From positions 32,354,501 to 32,418,500 of the forward strand of contig CM048845.1 of the NCBI GenBank assembly GCA_026545225.1: 64,000 bases of DNA, written 5' to 3'. This document shows positions 1 through 10,587 of this stretch, in pieces (within the stretch, counting starts at the first letter, position 1; every line of letters starts with the position of its first letter). A program made the translations under genes and the position numbers. The notes under the pieces were generated by a model. It ran no database searches, had not been told where the DNA came from, and worked only from the letters and a program-made list of their open reading frames with translations. Source of the stretch: Cornus controversa (taxonomy: Eukaryota > Streptophyta > Magnoliopsida > Cornales > Cornaceae).

Positions 1-1060
1 TCTTCCTCTAGAAGCTAAAAAGGAAAATGAGCAACCTAGCTCATCCACTACTATTGAAGAAGAAAGAAGAGAACCTCGATATCTGAATCTACAAAAGGAA
101 GTCCAACAAGAAAACATTATGAGAAATAATGAAGGACTGGCTCTTACAAGAGCAAAAAAGAAGACATTACCACTTGTAGGTGAGGATGAGCATAGTCACT
201 TTACTATGTTATCATCCATTGAACCAAAGAACTACTCAAAAGCAAAGGATAATCCTAATTGGATAACTACAATGGAGGAGAAAATAAAACAAATTGAGAA
301 GAATGATACCTGGGCTTTTATGCGAAAGTCGACAAATAAAAATATTATTGGCTCGAAATGGATCTTCTAGAACAAGATGAATGAAAAAGGGATAGTCATC
401 ATAAATAAAGCTCAACTTGTCTATAAAGGATTTGCTTAAATCACCATATTGGACTATGATGAGACGTTTGCTCCAGTTGCTTGATTAGAGTCCATCCGAA
501 TGCTTCTCTCCTTTGCAAGTTACAAGAGAGTAATGGTCTATCAGATGGATGTCAAGTCTGCTTTTCTAAATGGTGATCTATGAGAAGAAGTATACATTAA
601 GCAACCTGAGGGATTTGTCAATACAAAGCATCCTCAACATGTTCTCAAGCTTAGAAAAGCGCTCTATGGACTCTAGCAATATCCAAGGGCATGGTATGGC
701 AAACACCACTCTTTTCTTATTGAACAAGGTTTCCAAAGAGGAAAGGTCAATGGCACACTCTATGTGAGGCCCTCGAACTCAAACTTTTTAATTTTGTACA
801 TGTTTTGTGGTTCACACTCGAGTCAAACCACACAATTTGCTACACTTATGCAATCAAAATTTGAGATGACCATATTAGGCACTTTGAAATACTTCTTAGG
901 ACCTCAAATCATTCAACATGCTAAAGGTATATTTATATCTCAAGAAAAGTATGCAAAACAAATTCTAAAAAAATTTATGGATGATTCAAAACCAATGTCT
1001 ACTCCCATGTGTCACTACAAAATTGTCCAAAGAATGTACCACTGACCCTATAGATAATAC
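1..1060 (+). pseudogene. copia pol remnant: reverse transcriptase region
   Basis: Translations in the plus frames resemble the start of the copia-type reverse transcriptase (RVT_2): an A-x-x-NPNWITTMEEKI block near 240-290, NDTWAF near 301, IIGSKWIF near 346, then further RT blocks (VYQMDVKSAFLNG near 535, the KQPEGF-like block near 598). The stretch around 840-1000 resembles the end of RT, before RNase H. It is a fossil with several breaks. The sequence is cut at 1060 by a solo LTR and the same element resumes after 2574. It enters from the left window edge, so gag, protease and integrase are not seen. Confidence 0.8.
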
Positions 1061-2574
1061 TGATTCGTGTGTGAGTGTGACTCAAAAAGTATATCAATTA
1101 AAATTTTCCACACTTCGCAATAGAACGAATTCCTTGCAGAATAGGGCTATCGAAAGGGGTATCGTACCTCAGGGATTATGGTCTGATGAGTTGGAATACG
1201 GAATTAATTCTAATTAAATTTAGAAGAAAAGAATTCTGATTTTTAAACTAAATTAATTAAAAAGATAAAATAAAATAAATCAAAGTAAATAAGATAGTGA
1301 AGATAATATGAGAGAAATCTAGGGTGTTTGACTTCACCACTAACTCCACAATCAATGGTCAATTGAATCAACTATGGGGAATTACATCATGCATAAGTGG
1401 TGTCGGTGGCTACAAGCTCACCTTCATCCATCAAGAAGATAATATATGATTGAGGCTAAGCCATGGACTATCTTCGATTGGCATGGGACATCTGCCTAAC
1501 TACTCTAATCTAGGGTGCAGTATGGTTCATCTTCTCTAGGCATAATCCATCAAAGCTCATAACAATATATTCAGTGATTACCATTGTGTAATAATCTCTC
1601 TCATGATCACAGAAAACAAGAGAGATTGAGTTCAATAACAACAACTAAATATCTAAGACAAGATAAGAAATCATTGAGATTGAATTTACAAGACTTTTAT
1701 TGCTCAATTCTATAATAAGAATCTTCTGAATTACACAATCTATGCATGTATATAAAGGTCCCCAATAATTAAAACAATCAAACCATTGATGCTTTGTTAG
1801 GGCTACATCAAAACCCTAGTGGATGAACTAGCCGCTCATGGTAGAAGAAGAAGCTTCAACTGTTGAGGATGAAGACATCATCTTTCTGAATTACGCGTAT
1901 GACTTCGTTCTCCAATGGCTCTGCCAATATGTTTCTGTTCTCTTCTCAGCCCTCTCAGACTCTCCAAGCTCTGTTCTCTCTGTCTAATCTCTCCCCATTC
2001 AGCCTCCAAGTCTTCACTTTATTCCCCAAGAGAATACACCAAAATCCTAATCCAATTAGGAATAAATTAGGGTTTCCCGCAGCACTAATCAGGTGGGTTT
2101 TCCTGCTGACTTCGGCCCAACTTTTGACCCACTAGAAGTCCGATTTACGGAATTTTCGTGAAATACAAAAATGTGCAGAATCAAATTTCGTTCAACCCCA
2201 CGTGAAATAATATCAATTTGAGGCTCGAAAATAAGACTTCTGGTCTGTTTTCCAAAACGGGATTAAGACTGTATTATGCGCAGATTTGGGCTTCAGGCCC
2301 GAAACCTTCTTAAGCAGCTATAATTCTCTTGGACCTCTTTCTTGGGCTGAATTGAGTTGAAATAAATGGTTGAGTGAATCTCCTTGATGTAGGCTTCATC
2401 TCACCATCTTGGATGTCTTCTTTAAAAGCCCAAAAGCTTGGTTTTAACTGAAATAATCATTAAGGCCCTGAAAATATAGAAAACACTAAAACAAAGTAAA
2501 ATCACATAATAATCTATCACTAAGAGAATAAAATACATAAGTTAAGAGGCTAGAATACGTAACATTCCCTATCA
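1061..2574 (-). mobile_element. solo LTR of family A (Athila-type Ty3/gypsy)
   Basis: A 1514 bp LTR with TGAT...ATCA ends, flanked by the 5 bp direct repeat AATAC (1056-1060 and 2575-2579), sits in a copia pol region. It matches the family A LTR at 58490-59994 along its whole length, where a primer site lies next to one end; that fixes the sense as minus. No internal region is present, so it is the usual product of recombination between the two LTRs of one element. Small reading frames inside it (for example 1899-2135) are LTR sequence and not genes. Confidence 0.9.
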
Positions 2575-3248
2575 AATACACTTTACCGATCCATTATCGA
2601 AAGTCTTTTATACCTTACTACATCAAGGTTTGACATCATGTTTGCAGTTGGTTTAGTTGCTAGATTTTAGAGTGATCCTAGAGTCTCACATTTGAAAGCT
2701 GTCAAAGGATCCCTAGATATATTAAAGGCACCACTAGATTCGGATTGCATTATACCCCTTCTTCGGTGTTGTCTCTTGTGGCCTTCTCCGATGCCGATTG
2801 GGGTGGTTCACAAATTGATAGAAAAAGCACCTCAGGATGTTGTTATATGTTTACAAATAATATGGTCTCATGGCTTAACAAGAAGCAAGCTTTTGTGTCT
2901 CTCTCCACCTTAGAAGTTGAATACATTTCAGGTGCACAAGCTTGCTCTCAAGCATTATGGATGAGAACCACACTCACAGATCTAGGCATTGAATTCTCTA
3001 CTCCCACTACCATTTTTTGTGATAATCAAAGTGCAATTGCCATAAGCAAGAATCACACTTTACATAATAGAAACAAACACATAGACATCAAGTATCACTT
3101 CCTGAGGGACAATGTGCAAAAAAAAAATATACTCATCGAGTATATCAATGCTGAGGCACAATTAGTAGATATTATGACCAAACTCTTACCTCTGATAAGG
3201 TTTAAGACTCTTCGCATAGCCTTAGGTATCACCCTTCCTTTGTACTAG
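2575..3248 (+). pseudogene. copia pol remnant: RNase H region
   Basis: The frame at 2745-3248 shows the copia RNase H signature: FSDADWGG, DRKSTSGCCYMF, a VSLSTLEVEYI block, an IFCDNQSAIAISKN block, and NKHIDIKYHFLRD, ending with the usual C-terminal tail. The first bases of the segment repeat AATAC, the target duplication of the solo LTR just upstream. This is the downstream part of the same copia element as 1-1060. It ends shortly before the purine-rich tract that precedes the 3' LTR. Confidence 0.88.
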
Positions 3249-3354
3249 CTCTCTATTTTACTATCCCTTTGACTTTCATTCTCAAAAAGGGGGAGAAAGT
3301 AGTTAGCATAAGAGATTAGGTAGGTTTTGACATTAAAAGGCAAAAGGGGGAGAT
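3249..3354 (+). other. copia 3' untranslated region with polypurine tract
   Basis: Two G-rich purine runs are visible, AAAAAGGGGGAGAAAG near 3284 and CAAAAGGGGGAGAT at 3341-3354. Large plant copia elements commonly carry such runs between pol and the LTR. The second abuts the LTR start and is the likely primer for plus-strand synthesis. Confidence 0.7.
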
Positions 3355-4045
3355 TGATGGTTCGAGAAGCCTATGATCATGTTTGCCTAAATTTTAATGT
3401 CAAAAGGATTTGCACGGTCAAGTTTGTAAATTTATCAAGAAGGCCATTTTGGGTCTTAATTCTAAGGCAAGAAACCCCTAAGGGTATTTTTAGAAATTTG
3501 TGTCATTAGGGTTTTTCATGTATTTTATAATAAATAAAAATAAAAGTGATTTACATATCACTTTCGGCTTATACAAAGGCTCTTTTTCTTGGTGCTAATA
3601 TAGATAAAGTGATGATAGCATTAGGATATATATATATATAGATAGATAGATAGATAGATAATTTTTAGTGTTAGTTTTGTAATAAAAAGTGTCCTATGTA
3701 ATGTTAAGAGCACTCATTTTTGACTAACTCTAGAAGATACTGTTGAGAGACTTTTGGAAAAAGAATTGTTTAAATTGAGTGGATACATATATAGCTACAT
3801 ATATAGGATAAGGTTGATAGATATAAAAAGAAAATGATTAGGTCATTTGAAGGTAGAGAGGTGAGGCACAATTTAAAAGGAAAGTGAGAAAAAGAAATGG
3901 GGGCTCAACTTCTTGAATTCGACACATAGCATAGAGAGAGAAAGAGAAAGAGAGAGCTACAGAGTACCCATGGCTACCGATTAAAGTGATGAGTGTATGT
4001 GTGTGAGCTATGAGTGAGAAAGAGATGTTGACAGCCTTAGAGAGT
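3355..4045 (+). mobile_element. copia 3' LTR, left part
   Basis: The LTR begins TGATGGTTCGAG right after the polypurine tract. It is cut at 4045 by the CACTA transposon; AGT (4043-4045) is the target duplication. It includes a TA/GATA microsatellite at 3625-3660 and AG-rich runs near 3940-3960. The other half lies at 31979-33682. Confidence 0.7.
3625..3660. repeat. (TA)n-(GATA)n microsatellite
   Basis: About eight TA units run into five GATA units. It lies in the copia 3' LTR. Confidence 0.95.
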
Positions 4046-4480
4046 CACTACAAGAAATCAGGGCTTTAGGGACAGTCAAATCCATCACTAAAAATTTAAA
4101 AACCATCGCTAATGCTCAAATCAGATTGTCACAAAAAGTGGCGTCACGAAAGGTTATTAGTGATGGTCAAGTTTTACCGTCACAAAAAAGTGGTGTATTA
4201 GTGATTGTTTTAACCGTCACTAATAATTGGACTATTAGTGACGGTGAGGGACTGTCACTAATACGCTTGCATATTAGTGACGATTTTAACCATCACTAAT
4301 AACGGGATTATTAGTGGCGGTCATGAACTGTCACTAATACGCTAGTGTATTAGCGACGGGTTTGACCGTCACTAATAACTGGACTATTAGTGACGGTCAG
4401 GGACTGTCCCTAATACGCATGCGTATTAGGGATGGTTTGTCCTGTCCCTAATACCTACATTTAGACTGTCTCTAATACTA
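4046..4480. repeat. CACTA left terminal inverted repeat and subterminal repeats
   Basis: The terminal CACTACAAGAAAT is followed by about a dozen direct and inverted copies of a 12-14 bp motif (ATTAGTGACGGT and ACCGTCACTAAT), often paired head to head around a short spacer such as GGACT. In En/Spm such subterminal repeats bind the TNPA protein; that role here is by analogy. The matching array is at 31600-31978. Confidence 0.88.
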
Positions 4481-4671
4481 CAAATAATTTTTTTTAATTT
4501 ATATATTTTGCTTAATTTATGTTTTTATAATTTGCTTGATTTGTTAATTTACATTTCTTAAGCTTCTAACAATATAAAAAAATATATTAATATCAAAATT
4601 TAAAATAAATTATATATATGACAATATTAAATAAATATTGCATAAATTATATAACAATACCTAATTAGTAC
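4481..4671. other. AT-rich CACTA interior, no gene seen
   Basis: AT-rich sequence runs between the subterminal repeats and the Tat element. AGTAC at 4667-4671 is the left target duplication of the Tat insertion. Confidence 0.7.
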
Positions 4672-5035
4672 TGATGAAGCAAATATCCTCTCCGAGCTGG
4701 TCAAATTCTGACCTGTGAAAAAAGACAAAAGAAGAGTAATCGAAAGGACACCGGCGCAGTGCCGGCCGACTACGCTCCGACGATCAAGTCAGAAATAGGA
4801 AGGGTTTCTTTAGAGCTGTAAAGGAACCAAGAGAGTATTCAGTGCCTCCCTTGGTCTCTGGACCGTCTCTGTATTTATAGCTATCAAATAAGGTTGCATT
4901 GTAGTTGGAGTCCTTTAGTTTTCTAGTCCTTCTTGGAGACAGAGACCACCCGATCAAAGATAGACTCTTGTCCACGTCACTTTGTTTTTATCTTCCACGT
5001 CAATAGTTTTACAGTTGGAGTCAAATACTCTATCA
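4672..5035 (-). repeat. 3' LTR of the Tat element
   Basis: 364 bp, TGATGAAGC...TACTCTATCA on the plus strand. Its partner is at 10219-10582. The small minus-strand frame inside both LTRs (4784-4975, 10331-10522) is LTR sequence and not a gene. Confidence 0.93.
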
Positions 5036-5052
5036 GATGCCCCCTGTTCATG
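5036..5052 (-). other. polypurine tract of the Tat element
   Basis: On the minus strand the sequence reads ATGAACAGGGGGCATC directly before the LTR start TGATAG. Its position next to the 3' LTR marks it as the plus-strand primer. Confidence 0.7.
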
Positions 5053-5595
5053 AGGATTGCTCGTCAAACCTTAAGAACACTCTGATTGGCTCTTTGGGTT
5101 GTCCGGTGTCATTTGATCTGTAACAAAAAGAAACAAACTGTACATTTCATTTGCGCGGTCCGCGGATCCAATTGATTGGCTTTTTTTTTTTTTTTACCGG
5201 GACCCACCCAGGCCGCCCTCGGGTGGCAGCCCTCGCGGGTGCCGCCCTCGCGGGTGGCTGCCCTCGACTGGTCGCCTTGGCGGGTGCGGCCCTCGGGAGG
5301 CTGCCTTTACGAGAGAAACCGTCCTCGCCCGAGTCTGCCTTCGCTGGAGCTGCCTTCGGGGTTGCCCTTCCTTGGGGTCGTTGGATACCATTCACTACTG
5401 CGTCGAAGATGAACGTTGGAATTGAGCTGTTGGAGTTGAACGTTAGAATGGAGCCGTTGGAGGAAACCTATAAAAGGTCTTCTTGTATTTCAGCTCCTCC
5501 TCATTCCTTCCATCCAGCAACAAATCTTTAGTGTCCCTTTGATTGTATCTAAATTCTCTGCTTCTTCACAAACGTCCTTCCTCCTCTGTTTTTTC
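5053..5595 (-). other. Tat 3' untranslated region with GC-rich minisatellite
   Basis: No recognisable coding sequence. A GC-rich block at 5211-5300 repeats GCCCTCGCGGGTGGC-like units, five to six times, in otherwise AT-rich surroundings. Overlapping alanine- and glycine-rich frames on both strands here are by-products of this repeat. Confidence 0.65.
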
Positions 5596-6087
5596 TTAGA
5601 TGGATGAATTTTTTGTATGTCGCAATATTGCTTCCACCATGACTTTCTGTGCTTCTCCTGTCGACACGCATCGCAGGTATGGTAAGGAGACTCCCCTTTT
5701 GTAGAGGACTCCATCGATCAAGGTGTACCTAGCTGCCCTGATCCTTGTTCTGTGCGCTTCTGCCTTGTCGGATGGCAATTCACCATTATTTATGTACTTG
5801 ACTATCGGGTTTGCCCATTCCATGCCCTAGGTGACCTGATTTACGTCACATGATGTTACTTCTGTTATACTCGGGTGGTCCATGCGCTCTACAAGCACCC
5901 CCCCTTGGGCGGCCTCATGTGCCGTAGCCAATCGAGCGAGAGCATCTGCATTAGAGTTTTCACTACGGGGGACCCGCGTGATTGAAAACCTTTGGAAATG
6001 GGCAACCAGCTCTTGTACTTTTTGTAAGTAAGATTTCATCCTTACTCCCTTTGCCTCGTATTCCGCACTGACCTGCCAGGCAATTAG
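5596..6087 (-). pseudogene. Tat remnant: end of second RNase H and start of integrase
   Basis: The minus-strand translation of 5827-6039 shows SENSNADALARLATA, the usual end of the Tat archaeal-type RNase H. The translation of 5596-5823 shows IVKYINNGELPSDKAEA, RAARYTLIDGVLYKRG and LPYLRCVS, the familiar integrase N-terminal region of this lineage. It lies directly downstream of the RT-RNase H frame. It is a fossil; the rest of an integrase is not recognisable before the 3' untranslated region. Confidence 0.8.
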
Positions 6088-7695
6088 CTAGGAGTCGGTA
6101 TAAGCTTTTAACTGCCTAACCTTGAGGATACCAGCTAGTTTTAACCCTACAATCAAGGCTTCATATTCGGCCTCATTGTTTGTTGCCTTGAATCCGAATT
6201 GCAGGGCGTACTTGAATGTTTCTCCTTCTGGAGATCTGATTAGTATCCCTACGCCACTAGCTTGCGCGTTCGATGACCCATCCACAAATAACTGCCACGT
6301 GCAACCAGGGTCCATTAGGTCCTCCCTGTCTTGTTGGATTGTATCCTCCACCTTTTCCTGTTGAACTTGTTCATCTTCCTGGGGGTATGTAAATTCGGCT
6401 ATAAAATCTGCCAGCACTTGGCCTTTGACCGCTGTCCTTGGCTTGTATCGGATGTCGAATTCTCCTAGCTCCATAGACCACTTCACAAGCCACCCAGAGG
6501 TTTTGGGTTTGAAGAGGACTTGTCGGAGTGGCTGATCAGTTAGTACCACAATGGTGTGTGCTTGGAAATATGGCCTGAGTTTCCTGGCCGTCGTAAATAA
6601 GGCAAATGCTAGTTTTTCTATAAAGGGATATCTTTCTTCCGCCCCCTTGAGAATCCTGCTGGTATAATAGACTGGCCTTTGCACTCCCTCTTCCTCACGT
6701 ACCAGTGCAGAGCTGACTGCTGCGAGGGAGACAGCCAGGTATAAGTACAATTCCTCTCCCATACGTGCACATGACAAGAGCGGAGGCGAGCTGAGGTACT
6801 GCTTTAGCTCGTTTAAGACCTGCTCACATTCTGGAGTCCACTCAAAGGCCCGCTTGAGGATCTGAAAAAATGGGAGACACCTGTCTGTAGCACGGGAAAT
6901 CAACCGGCTCAATGCTGCCACCTTTCCTGTCAGCTTTTGGACTTCTTTAACAGTTCTAGGTGACCTTGTATCCAGGATGGCTTGTACCTTCTGTGGGTTG
7001 GCTTCTATCCCCCTCTTACTGACTAAATAGCCCAAGAACTTCCCAGAGGATACCCCGAAGGCACACTTGCTTGGATTGAGCTTCATTCTGTACCTTCGAA
7101 GGACATCAAAGGCTTCTTGTAAATCAACCAGGTGGTTGGCAGCCTTCTGACTTTTGAGGAGCGTGTCATCAACATACGCCTCCATATTCCTGCCAATTTG
7201 CTCTTTGAACATTCTATTTACTAACCTTTGATAAGTTGCACCGGCATTCTTTAGACCGAACGGCATCACCGTATAGCAGTACAATCCTCTTTCTGTTATA
7301 AAGGACGTCCTTTCCTGGTCTGACGGCCACATTGGAATTTGGTTATATCCTGAGTAGGCATCCATGAAGCTGAGCCGCTCGAACCCTGCCGTCCCTTCCA
7401 CCAGCATGTCAATCCGGGGCAGAGGGAAGCTGTCTTTCAGACAGGCTTTGTTTAGGTCGGTGAAGTCGACACACAAGCGCCACTTGCCATTAGATTTTTT
7501 AACCAGCACCACATTTGCCAACCAGTCTGGGTAATTGGTTTCCCGTACGAAGTTGGCCTTCAATAATTTCTCTACCTCCTCATAAATTGTCGTGTTTCTT
7601 TCCGGGGCAAAGATTCTCCTTTTTTGTCTAACTGGCTTGGCAATGGGGTCGATATTCAGTCGATGTACAGCCATGGTTGGATCAATCCCAGGCAT
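6088..7695 (-). CDS. Tat pol: reverse transcriptase, RNase H and archaeal-type RNase H (fossil)
   Basis: A 535-residue frame. The RT fingers and palm appear first (KSNGKWRLCVDFTDLNKAC around residues 69-87, MPFGLKNAGATYQR around 145-158, AYVDD around 174-178). A gypsy RNase H domain follows (LYLYLAVSLAAVSSALVREE near 320, RYPFIEKLAFAL near 359). From about residue 466 a second RNase H of archaeal type begins (QLFVDGSSNAQASGVGI, NNEAEYEALIVGLKLA). Reverse transcription by this lineage needs the RT and the first RNase H; the second is thought to have been acquired later. Upstream are protease and gag in the expected order. It belongs to an element that is not whole. Confidence 0.92.
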   Translation of the reverse strand: MPGIDPTMAVHRLNIDPIAKPVRQKRRIFAPERNTTIYEEVEKLLKANFVRETNYPDWLANVVLVKKSNGKWRLCVDFTDLNKACLKDSFPLPRIDMLVEGTAGFERLSFMDAYSGYNQIPMWPSDQERTSFITERGLYCYTVMPFGLKNAGATYQRLVNRMFKEQIGRNMEAYVDDTLLKSQKAANHLVDLQEAFDVLRRYRMKLNPSKCAFGVSSGKFLGYLVSKRGIEANPQKVQAILDTRSPRTVKEVQKLTGKVAALSRLISRATDRCLPFFQILKRAFEWTPECEQVLNELKQYLSSPPLLSCARMGEELYLYLAVSLAAVSSALVREEEGVQRPVYYTSRILKGAEERYPFIEKLAFALFTTARKLRPYFQAHTIVVLTDQPLRQVLFKPKTSGWLVKWSMELGEFDIRYKPRTAVKGQVLADFIAEFTYPQEDEQVQQEKVEDTIQQDREDLMDPGCTWQLFVDGSSNAQASGVGILIRSPEGETFKYALQFGFKATNNEAEYEALIVGLKLAGILKVRQLKAYTDS

Positions 7696-7707
7696 ATCTT
7701 CATGGGA

Positions 7708-8634
7708 CTATGCGAACACATCTTCATTTATTTTGAGGAATCGTATCATCTCTTCCCGAGAGGTGGGTGAGAGTGACGATCCTAAGCTCACCTTCTTTCC
7801 TGCACCTTGTTCATTCAAGTCGACCTCGACCAGTTCTTCCATTGGTTTGGCACGACGACCCTCTTCTTTCTCCTCCATCTCTTGTCCCTCAATGTTTACG
7901 GTTTTTGACATCTTCTTCTCCCTTAAGGAGGTGGCATAACATTCTCGGGCAGTGGCCTGATCCCGTCTTAGTTCCCCAACACCATGTTCTATGGGGAATC
8001 GAATGAGAAGGTGATAGGTGGAGGTTACTGCTCTCATAGCATTCAATGTGGTCCTTCCCAAAATGACATTATACGTGGTTGGACAATCCACCACAAAGAA
8101 GGTTACCATTTTTGTGACTTGTCGGGGACTTGAACTGGTAGTGACCGGGAGGTCGATCGTACCCAAGGGAAGGAGTTTCTCTCCGGAGAAGCCTACGAGC
8201 GGAGATTGGGTGGTCTTGAGTCTGTTCCTTCCAATCTTCATCTGATCGAATGCATCTACAAAAAGGATGTCTGCGGAACTACCATTGTCGATTAAAACCC
8301 GCCTAATTGTGAAGTTGGCAATAATCAATGTTACTACGAGGGCATCATCGTGGGGTTGCTGAACTTTTCTAGTTTCATCCTCTGAAAAAGTGATGACCTG
8401 GTCATTCAACCGAGGGCACTTGGCGGGTGATTGACTCACCTCGCCGACTTCGAAAAAATTCCTGATTTTCCTTGTATGTGCTTTGCGAGCGGCATTAGAC
8501 TCTCCGCCGCCCCCGACTCCTCCAGAGATGACTCTAATTTCCCCTATTGGAGGGTTTTTTCGAGCCGTGCCTTCATTTACGTCCTGCGTCTGATTCTGTG
8601 CTCTCTGCCCCCCGCCGACCACAAATCTTCGCAA
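7708..8634 (-). pseudogene. Tat protease region (fossil)
   Basis: A 308-residue frame with a retropepsin-like core: VLIDNGSSADILFVDAF about residues 111-127 holds the catalytic D-x-G-S-S, and NVILGRTTLNAMRAV about 190-204 is the downstream conserved block. The N-terminal third, with VITFSEDET and HDDALVVTL, is the linker usual in this lineage between gag and protease. It lies between gag (upstream) and RT (downstream) of the element at 4672-10582. Confidence 0.88.
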
Positions 8635-8862
8635 CTAGCCCCTTTGAATTAAATTCTCAATTTGTCTTTTCAAATCCATGCATTCATTGGTATCGTGGCC
8701 ATGATCGCAATGGAACCTACAATACTTGTCACGGGATCTTCTGGCTGGATCAGTTCTTAACTTTGGAGGCCATGACACCGCCGGGTCGTCCTGAATGTGG
8801 AGGAGGATCTGACTTATAGGCGTGTTCAACGGAGTGAAACTGAATCCCCTTTCGTGGCACAC
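8635..8862 (-). pseudogene. Tat gag C-terminal zinc-binding region (fossil)
   Basis: The frame shows YCRFHCDHGHDTNEC followed by MDLKRQIENLI. This cysteine/histidine cluster and the helix after it are typical of the gag tail in Tat elements. It sits between the main gag frame and protease. Confidence 0.8.
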
Positions 8863-8880
8863 GGCTTTGTCGTTCTGTTC

Positions 8881-9891
8881 CTATGAGACTCTGCCATACT
8901 TGGGGTTCCGTTCCTCTCTGCTAGATTGCGCTCCCCTCTTCCTGTCCCCCTTCTTGTCACTATCACCTTTGTCCCTTCGGGCATCAAGGGCATCCTCGGC
9001 ATTCATGTATTTTTGGGCTTTCACAAGTAATTCAGACATGCTTTCGGGGGGATGCTTAGACACAGAGTATAGAAATTTAGAAGGTAACAGCCCTCCCATG
9101 AATGCTGTGACTACCACCTTATCATCCAAGGCGTCGACTTGTAACATCTCTCTGTTGAATCGATTAATATAATCCCGCAATGATTCCCCCTTAGTTTGCC
9201 TTACATTCAGGAGATAGGTAGCGGGTTTCCTGTGTCTTCGGGCAGCAATGAAATTGCCAACAAATAGTTGGCTCAACTCTTTGAAGGAACGGACAGACGA
9301 TGGTTTTAAACTATTGAACCAGGACCGGGCAAAGCCTTTTAATGTAGTGGAAAAAGCTCTGCACATGATCTCATCGGGTACCGCCTGGAGATGCATCAGG
9401 GCCTTGTAAGTCTCCAGGTGATCTAGCGGGTCCTTAGTTCCATCAAAGCTTTCCACCGTGGGCATCTTGAACCTGGGGGGCAGGGGGCAGTTCATTACCC
9501 CTGCAGAGAAAGGGAGGTTGGTTTGTCCGACCAAATCCTCTATGGTGGCAGGGCCCTTCCCTCTTATAGCATGAGCCATACTTTCTACCCTGGCTCTCAG
9601 GTCTTGTATCTCCATATCGTGATAAGCAAGGGATGCGGAATCTCCGCGAGGCTGGTTCCTCTCGGGAGGGACTAAACGGCTGTGACTCGTCCCACCTCTC
9701 ACTTGACTTTGAGCCGCGTCCTCCATCGGGACTTCACTTTCTCTCTCAATGTCGTCCTCCTCCGAATTAACAGGCCTTATGTCACTTGGCGACGGCATTG
9801 GCGCCACAGGAGGGAGGCGTTGCAGAATTGCCGCATTTTGCTGGAGCAACTGAACCAGACTTTGGTTTAAGTTCTGGACTTGGTGCTCCAA
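8881..9891 (-). CDS. Tat gag, capsid-like region (fossil)
   Basis: A 336-residue frame. A proline- and charge-rich N-terminus is followed from about residue 133 by the Retrotrans_gag domain (CPLPPRFKMPTVESFDGTKD, DHLETYKALMHL, a TTLKGFARSWFNSL block, KGESLRDYINRFNRE). A basic tail rich in DARRDKGDSDKKGDRK follows. Gag forms the particle in which reverse transcription occurs. The start codon chosen is the first in the frame; the true start may lie upstream, since the region to the primer site (9892-10198) also looks proline- and glycine-rich. Confidence 0.88.
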   Translation of the reverse strand: MEHQVQNLNQSLVQLLQQNAAILQRLPPVAPMPSPSDIRPVNSEEDDIERESEVPMEDAAQSQVRGGTSHSRLVPPERNQPRGDSASLAYHDMEIQDLRARVESMAHAIRGKGPATIEDLVGQTNLPFSAGVMNCPLPPRFKMPTVESFDGTKDPLDHLETYKALMHLQAVPDEIMCRAFSTTLKGFARSWFNSLKPSSVRSFKELSQLFVGNFIAARRHRKPATYLLNVRQTKGESLRDYINRFNREMLQVDALDDKVVVTAFMGGLLPSKFLYSVSKHPPESMSELLVKAQKYMNAEDALDARRDKGDSDKKGDRKRGAQSSREERNPKYGRVS

Positions 9892-10198
9892 TGCTGCGAC
9901 ACGCCCCTGATCGTTTGGGACTTCGGGGTGTGTCCCCGGAAGGTCCGTCTGTCCAGGGGGCTGTCTGCCTCCATTACCCGTGGGCGGATTGGCTGCCGGG
10001 TCTTGTGCATTTGGGTTTGGGAGGTCAGTACCGATAGGAGGATCTTGCGCGGCCAGAGGGTCGTTTCAGTCAGGTAGGTCATGCTCTAGAGGACCCTGGC
10101 CAACAGGGGGATCCTGTGTGGCCGTGGTTTCCAATCCAGATCGAAGGTGCATCATGCTTCATGTATGATTCGAATAGAACAGTCAAATTTTGTGACTG
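9892..10198 (-). other. Tat 5' leader / upstream gag region
   Basis: GC-richer sequence between the primer site and gag. Several overlapping frames exist on both strands; none shows a recognisable domain. It is probably leader and the low-complexity start of gag. Confidence 0.5.
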
Positions 10199-10216
10199 TT
10201 CCCACAGACGGCGCCA
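10199..10216 (-). other. primer binding site of the Tat element
   Basis: On the minus strand TGGCGCCGTCTGTGGG begins two bases after the LTR end. TGGCGCC followed by GTCTGTGGG is the tRNA primer site pattern common in Tat elements. Confidence 0.85.
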
Positions 10217-10218
10217 AC

Positions 10219-10582
10219 TGATGAAGCAAATATCCTCTCCGAGCTGGTCAAATTCTGACTTGTGAAAAAAGACAAAAGAAGAGTAATCGAAAGGACATCG
10301 GCGCGGTGCTGGCCGACTACGCTCCGATGATCAAGTCAGAAATAGGAAGGGTTTCTTTAGAGCTGTAAAGGAACCAAGAGAGTATTCAGTGCCTCCCTTG
10401 GTCTCTGGACCGTCTCTGTATTTATAGCTATCAAATAAGGTTGCATTGTAGTTGGAGTCCTTTAGTTTCCCAGTCCTTCTTGGAGAAAGAGACCACCCGA
10501 TCAAAGATAGACTCTTGTCCACGTCACTTTGTTTTTATCTTCCACGTCAATAGTTTTACAGTTGGAGTCAAATACTCTATCA
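10219..10582 (-). repeat. 5' LTR of the Tat element
   Basis: 364 bp, partner of 4672-5035 with 8 differences counted. It is followed by AGTAC (10583-10587), the second copy of the target duplication. Confidence 0.93.
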
Positions 10583-10587
10583 AGTAC

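Larger units (their letters stand above)
4672..10582 (-). mobile_element. Ty3/gypsy Tat-lineage retrotransposon, both LTRs, fossil
   Basis: Two 364 bp LTRs (4672-5035 and 10219-10582) with TGAT...ATCA ends flank a 5.2 kb interior, and AGTAC lies on both outer sides (4667-4671 and 10583-10587). Read on the minus strand the order is LTR, primer site, gag, protease, reverse transcriptase, RNase H, a second archaeal-type RNase H, the beginning of integrase, polypurine tract, LTR. A second RNase H is the hallmark of the Tat lineage (Ogre, Retand, Grande, RIRE2). I count 8 differences between the two LTRs, 97.8% identity, which suggests roughly a million years or less at commonly assumed rates. The coding part is not whole and has a few breaks. 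Confidence 0.93.

Noticed and set aside
4784-4975. 63-residue minus-strand frame, repeated at 10331-10522
   Set aside because: It lies wholly within the two LTRs of the Tat element, which explains the near-identical copy. No domain.
5151-5531. Alanine- and glycine-rich frames on both strands
   Set aside because: Produced by the GC-rich minisatellite; several frames overlap with equal quality.
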